Assembly: GCA_023446675.1 (NCBI GenBank)
Contig: JAEXPO010000434.1
Location: 1-9,947, forward strand
From: Bacillota bacterium
GTDB taxonomy: Bacteria; Bacillota; Clostridia; DSM-8532
Reading direction: 5' to 3'
DNA: 9,947 bases
The notes beneath the pieces were generated by a model. The model saw only the letters and a list, made by a program, of their open reading frames with translations, searched no databases and was not told where the DNA came from. Position 1 is the first letter of the stretch, and every line of letters starts with the position of its first letter. Shown piece after piece: positions 6,273-9,947 of the stretch. Position numbers and translations under genes: made by a program.

Positions 6273-7652
6273 ATGCGAATTATTAAACATGCGGTACTCA
6301 GTATCGTAAGAACGCCGGCAAAGGCTGTTATGATCTTTACGCTTCTATTTGTCGTCTTCGGCCTGGTATTTACAGGAATCATTATCAATAACAGCTTGGA
6401 AAAATCCAAGGATTTTATCCGTCAGAAGCTTGGAGCCAATGTGGAAATGAGCCTCGACTTCGCCCGAGTCATGAAGGATCAGCAGGGAGGAAAAGGAGTC
6501 TCCGGAGAGTCCATGGCTTTACCTGTCGCGCTTGCGGGCGATCTGGCCAAGGATCCTTCCGTCAAGGCCCTCTACTTAATTTATTCCTCCATATGTATGT
6601 CACCTAGTCTGCAAAGCGCACCGCCCTCGGAGGACGATGGCAGCACCAGCACCAGCATTGTTTTTTCAACCGGAGGCGGACAGGATACTGCTCCCCAGGG
6701 CACCCCCTTTTACTTTGAGGGAACTAACCAGCTTGTACCATTGGCCTTCGAGGTCGGCTCCCTCACCTTGCTTGAGGGGCGCCACAGGGAAGCGCAGGAT
6801 GAAGGCAAAAGAACGCTTCTCATACCAAAGAAGATAGCGGACATCAATAATCTAACCCTGGGCAGTACTGTGGAGCTGAATTCCATGACCGGAGGAGAGC
6901 CGCAGAGCTTTGAAATTATCGGCATCTATGAAGGCGCCGACCCCTATGGCATGGATAAATTTTATGCTTCCGACAAGGACTTCAAGGATCTTTTCAGCGG
7001 CACCGATGGCGATTATCCGCCTAACTCCGTTCAGTTTTCACTGAACGATCCTATGGAGGTGGACGCTTTTATAGCCCGGAATGAAGTGAGGATGCCCTCC
7101 GAGTATATCCGTCTGGGTGCGGGGGACTCAGAATACAAGAAGCTTACCCGACCGCTGGATCTTATGTCCACCATCACCTCTGTTTTCCTTGTTGTGGTTT
7201 TCATTGCGGGAGCGGCCATACTCATTGCCGTAGCCACACTTTTTATACGGGACAGAAAATTTGAAATAGGGCTTCTCCTGGCCGGCGGCGAGGGAAAGCT
7301 GAAAATTATTGCTCAGTTTATCCTGGAAATAGCACTGGTGGCATTGGTCGCTTTTGGTGCCGCTGCCGGAGCAAGCAGGCTTACCTCTGATTTCACCGCA
7401 AACTGGATAGTTAAAAACCAGCTTGTGGAAGAGAATGTATCCGACAATCAGAATGGGTTTGTCGTATCGAATACGGATAAGTTTGTGGGGGACGTAAGCA
7501 TTGACGATGTCGCCAAGAATTTTGATATTAACGTGGACAGCCGGACTCTGTTGAACCTGGTGCTTATCAGCTTCGGACTGCTGCTCTTTTCATCAAGCGC
7601 ACCCCTGCTTGTAATAATCGGATATAAGCCGAGGGAATCCTTGCAAAGTTGA
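6273..7652 (+). CDS. FtsX/MacB-type ABC transporter permease
   Basis: This 459-residue integral membrane subunit belongs to the type VII (mechanotransmission) ABC class. Topology is typical: one helix at about 17-38, a large external domain at about 39-300 (MacB_PCD-like), then three helices at about 302-325, 346-368 and 425-449. After the second helix comes RDRKFEIGLLLAGGEGKLKII (326-346), the cytoplasmic signature that contacts the ATPase in FtsX-like permeases. The external domain carries a flexible Ser/Gly/Thr/Pro-rich insert (about 111-145), and a second external loop lies between helices three and four (about 369-424). AGGAGG (6262-6267) lies 5 nt before the ATG. The ATPase gene follows after 51 nt. 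Such complexes usually do not transport through the membrane but couple ATP hydrolysis inside to movement outside, driving efflux, lipoprotein release or peptidoglycan hydrolase activation. It is not a BceB-type permease, which has ten helices. Confidence 0.92.
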   Translation: MRIIKHAVLSIVRTPAKAVMIFTLLFVVFGLVFTGIIINNSLEKSKDFIRQKLGANVEMSLDFARVMKDQQGGKGVSGESMALPVALAGDLAKDPSVKALYLIYSSICMSPSLQSAPPSEDDGSTSTSIVFSTGGGQDTAPQGTPFYFEGTNQLVPLAFEVGSLTLLEGRHREAQDEGKRTLLIPKKIADINNLTLGSTVELNSMTGGEPQSFEIIGIYEGADPYGMDKFYASDKDFKDLFSGTDGDYPPNSVQFSLNDPMEVDAFIARNEVRMPSEYIRLGAGDSEYKKLTRPLDLMSTITSVFLVVVFIAGAAILIAVATLFIRDRKFEIGLLLAGGEGKLKIIAQFILEIALVALVAFGAAAGASRLTSDFTANWIVKNQLVEENVSDNQNGFVVSNTDKFVGDVSIDDVAKNFDINVDSRTLLNLVLISFGLLLFSSSAPLLVIIGYKPRESLQS

Positions 7653-7703
7653 AGTCCGGCAAACTTACATGTACCTGATTGGAATTGAAAGCGAGGTTTA
7701 GTT

Positions 7704-8447
7704 ATGAACAGCATACTGTTTGAATTAGAAAACCTTTCCTACGGCTACAGCGACGGAGGAAAGAAAAGGATGATCCTGGAGGATCTCTCCTATAAATTTG
7801 AAAAAGGCCGGTTCTATACCATCCTGGGGCCTTCCGGTTCGGGAAAAACCACCCTGCTGGCGCTAGCAAGCGCGCTGGACATACCCGAAAAGGGACGGGT
7901 GCTTTACGAGAATACGGATATCAGGAAAATGGGCTACACCACCTTCAGAAGGAACAAAACGGCCATCATCTTTCAGAAATACAATCTGACCGACTACTTA
8001 ACAGGGGTTGAAAATGTGGAAGCCAATATGCTTATCGCAGGGGTTAAATCCTCTATCAGCCACAAGGAAACCGCATACCGCCTGCTGGAGGCCATGGGCA
8101 TTGTTAAGTCAAAGGCAGACCGCCTTGTTACAAAGCTCTCAGGGGGAGAGCAGCAGAGAGTCGCCATTGCCAGAGCCCTTGCGAAGGATGTGGGTCTTAT
8201 CTTCGGTGACGAGCCCACGGGCGCGCTGGATACGGCTACCGCAGGTGAAATCATCGAGCTTTTCAAGCATTTATCCCATAATTACGGCAAAACCATCATC
8301 CTGGTTACCCATTCAGACGAGGTGGCCCGGCAAAGCGATACCATTCTCAGGCTCAAGGGCGGAAAACTGGAAACCGCAGGAACCCTGTTATCAGAGACCA
8401 ATAGCAAGGAAGCGCCGAAAGCCACTTTGGGAGGAATGAGCCTGTGA
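7704..8447 (+). CDS. ABC transporter ATPase, MacB/LolD/FtsE-like
   Basis: This 247-residue cytoplasmic ATPase powers the permease encoded just upstream. All motifs are intact: Walker A GPSGSGKTT (42-50), Q-loop Q91 (IIFQKYNLTDYLTGVENV), signature LSGGEQQRVAIARAL (145-159), Walker B LIFGDEP with D169 and the catalytic E170, D-loop GALD (173-176) and switch H203 in VTHSDEVA. The GDEPTGALD form and the LTxxENV element are typical of the MacB/LolD/FtsE group that pairs with FtsX-like permeases. A tail of about 25 residues after the ABC core is not conserved in the family. The ribosome site is GAGG (7693-7696), 7 nt before the ATG. The stop codon overlaps the start of the PASTA gene, so the two products are probably made in linked amounts. 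Confidence 0.96.
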   Translation: MNSILFELENLSYGYSDGGKKRMILEDLSYKFEKGRFYTILGPSGSGKTTLLALASALDIPEKGRVLYENTDIRKMGYTTFRRNKTAIIFQKYNLTDYLTGVENVEANMLIAGVKSSISHKETAYRLLEAMGIVKSKADRLVTKLSGGEQQRVAIARALAKDVGLIFGDEPTGALDTATAGEIIELFKHLSHNYGKTIILVTHSDEVARQSDTILRLKGGKLETAGTLLSETNSKEAPKATLGGMSL

Positions 8448-9947
8448 TGGAGGAAAAGAGCAGCTTCCTTAACGAATTGACTCGCCAAAAGCCGGAGAGC
8501 TTTCAAGAGGAGAGCTTTGTCCCTGTAAGAAAGAGCAGGGCCAAGCTTTTTGCAGGCTTGGCCCTGGCCTTGGCGGCAGCTCTGATTACGTTTTTTCTTA
8601 TGAACCGTTCTGTTCCCGTACCCGATATGTCAGGCTGGAGCCTGGAGGAAATAACGCTTTGGGCAAAGCAGAACCATGCCAACACGACAATGAAGGGAGT
8701 GTACAGCATGGATGCGGCCGCCGACGCTTTTATATCCTCCCAGCCGGACGCCGACACCGGGCTTAAAAAAAATGACGCTCTGGCCGTTACCTATTCTCTG
8801 GGTCCGAACCCGGATGAGCTCATTGCGCTTGAGGATTTCAACACCATGACGGTTCAGGAGGTGCAGACCTTCATTGACAGCAACAAGCTTTCAGGTGCAA
8901 GCCTCAAGTACGAGTACAACGAGATTGTTCCCAAGGACTCGGTAATCAGCTATGAGCTTGTTGACGGATCAAAGGAGCGCTTTCTTCGTAAAAACCGCAT
9001 AAGCATCTATATTTCCAAAGGAGTGCAGCAAGGCGATCATACCTTTAAAATGCCCAATTTTATCGGCAGAACCAAAGGCGAGGCCATGCTCTGGTCCCTG
9101 GAGAATCAGGTGGAGGTGGAGTTAAAGGAAGAGTTCAGCGACTACTTTGATTACGGCGCCATATACAAGCAAAGCATAAAAAAGGACACTCAAATGACAC
9201 GCTCCGAAAAAATTGTTCTTTATTTGTCCCGGGGAAAGCCCCGGGAGGTGCCGGACTTTATGGGAATGCAGAAAAGCCAGATTACCGAGCTCGCATCCCT
9301 TCTGGGCTTATCCGTGGGCTTTGTTTATCAAAGCGACAAGGGAACAGCGGAAACTGCGCTCCGGCAGGATACCCTGCCGGGTACCCAAATCGACGTATCT
9401 CAAAAGATTCTTGTTACCCTGTCCAAAAGCCCCGACACCTTTGAAGTCCCGGATTTTTCAGGGCTTTCGGCCAAAGAAGCGGAAAGCCTGGCCGCCCTTG
9501 AGGGGATTAAGGTATTTGTAAAGAACCGGGAGGGCCTGGCTACCTCCGGCACAGAAAAAGTCCTGGAGCAGGTGCCCGCAGCCGGGGTGCTTTCGTCAAA
9601 GGACAAGCCGGTTACACTGGTTGTTTCCTCCACAAAAGGAAACAGCCTGCTGCCCAACTTCACGGGACTTACCAGAAGTCAGGCCACCGCCCTGGCAAAA
9701 AATTTGTCCCTTGAGGTGGTGTTTAATGAGGTTTCCACCACCCAAGCCCCTAACAATACCGTAACAGGGCAAAGCGTGGAAGCGGGCTCGACCATTGAGG
9801 CTCAGCAGGCCCTGCTTCTGGATATAGCATTAAACAGCGGCATAGAGGTTAAGGATCTATCCTCTCTTTCACGGGAGGAGGCCCTGGCCTGGGCCTCCGA
9901 AAAAGGAGCGGTTCTGGCTTTGGTGGATACCTACAGCGATACACGAA
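8447..9947 (+). CDS. Membrane-anchored multi-PASTA protein without kinase domain (3' end cut by window edge)
   Basis: The frame stays open from ATG 8447 to the window end, giving 500 visible residues. A charged cytoplasmic segment (1-33) precedes one membrane helix (about 34-51), and the rest is outside the cell. The exterior is a string of PASTA-like repeats of about 65 residues, at about 57-119, 126-192, 200-263, 267-329, 333-397 and 401-465, with a seventh beginning at 467. Typical openings are VPDMSGWSLEEI, MPNFIGRTKGEA, VPDFMGMQKSQI, VPDFSGLSAKEA and LPNFTGLTRSQA; typical ends are QVPAAG...VTLVVS. Repeat 2 is the most diverged. PASTA domains bind peptidoglycan fragments or act as rigid spacers in PrkC/Stk1 kinases and PBP2x, but no kinase or transpeptidase domain is seen here. 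The gene overlaps the ATPase stop as TGATG; an in-frame GTG at 8444 (GTGA overlap) is an alternative start, 8 nt after GGGAGGA. Its place in the ABC operon suggests it works with the transporter. Confidence 0.9.
   Translation, partial: MEEKSSFLNELTRQKPESFQEESFVPVRKSRAKLFAGLALALAAALITFFLMNRSVPVPDMSGWSLEEITLWAKQNHANTTMKGVYSMDAAADAFISSQPDADTGLKKNDALAVTYSLGPNPDELIALEDFNTMTVQEVQTFIDSNKLSGASLKYEYNEIVPKDSVISYELVDGSKERFLRKNRISIYISKGVQQGDHTFKMPNFIGRTKGEAMLWSLENQVEVELKEEFSDYFDYGAIYKQSIKKDTQMTRSEKIVLYLSRGKPREVPDFMGMQKSQITELASLLGLSVGFVYQSDKGTAETALRQDTLPGTQIDVSQKILVTLSKSPDTFEVPDFSGLSAKEAESLAALEGIKVFVKNREGLATSGTEKVLEQVPAAGVLSSKDKPVTLVVSSTKGNSLLPNFTGLTRSQATALAKNLSLEVVFNEVSTTQAPNNTVTGQSVEAGSTIEAQQALLLDIALNSGIEVKDLSSLSREEALAWASEKGAVLALVDTYSDTR

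Noticed and set aside
6104..6409. Minus-strand open frame of 101 codons across the divergent control region
   Set aside because: It overlaps the permease start antisense and the operator repeats, and has no ribosome site or family features.
5939..9947. Bce-type antibiotic-sensing module (BceRS-BceAB)
   Set aside because: The permease has four helices and 459 residues rather than ten helices and about 650, and the kinase has a large external sensor instead of the short BceS loop.

Overview
The window looks like the chromosome of a Gram-positive, low-to-moderate GC Firmicute, most likely a member of the Clostridia. The reasons are strong AGGAGG-type ribosome binding sites, use of GTG and TTG starts, a clostridial-style MiaB with a long N-terminal extension, and a membrane-anchored PASTA protein. 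I cannot name a genus. No rRNA, tRNA, IS element, phage gene or CRISPR array is visible.

Layout. At the left edge, on the minus strand, is most of miaB (tRNA 2-methylthio-adenosine synthase), cut by the window start just before its TRAM domain. Divergent from it is a small acidic 198-residue protein of unknown function, with three degenerate helical repeats and a run of nine prolines, followed by a strong hairpin terminator. Next on the plus strand is a diguanylate cyclase with a seven-helix membrane domain and a C-terminal GGDEF domain. It meets a minus-strand two-component operon tail to tail with an 8-bp overlap. That operon encodes an OmpR-family response regulator and a sensor histidine kinase with a large external sensor domain, joined by an ATGA overlap.

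A 334-bp divergent control region (5939-6272) separates the regulator operon from a plus-strand operon. That operon has an FtsX/MacB-type ABC permease, its ATPase, and a membrane-anchored protein made of at least six PASTA-like repeats with no kinase domain, which runs off the right edge. The control region holds a plus-strand TATAAT box without a good -35. Three 11-bp-phased CAC-containing repeats sit just upstream of it, the arrangement expected for activation by an OmpR-family regulator. A second TTCACA pair lies near the regulator's own putative promoter.

The simplest reading, which is inference, is a self-contained envelope-sensing module. The kinase senses a signal outside the cell, and the regulator switches on an ABC complex. 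The PASTA protein, in the place where a MacA-like adaptor often sits, may couple that complex to peptidoglycan. This PASTA, FtsX-type ABC and two-component combination is the most interesting thing in the window.
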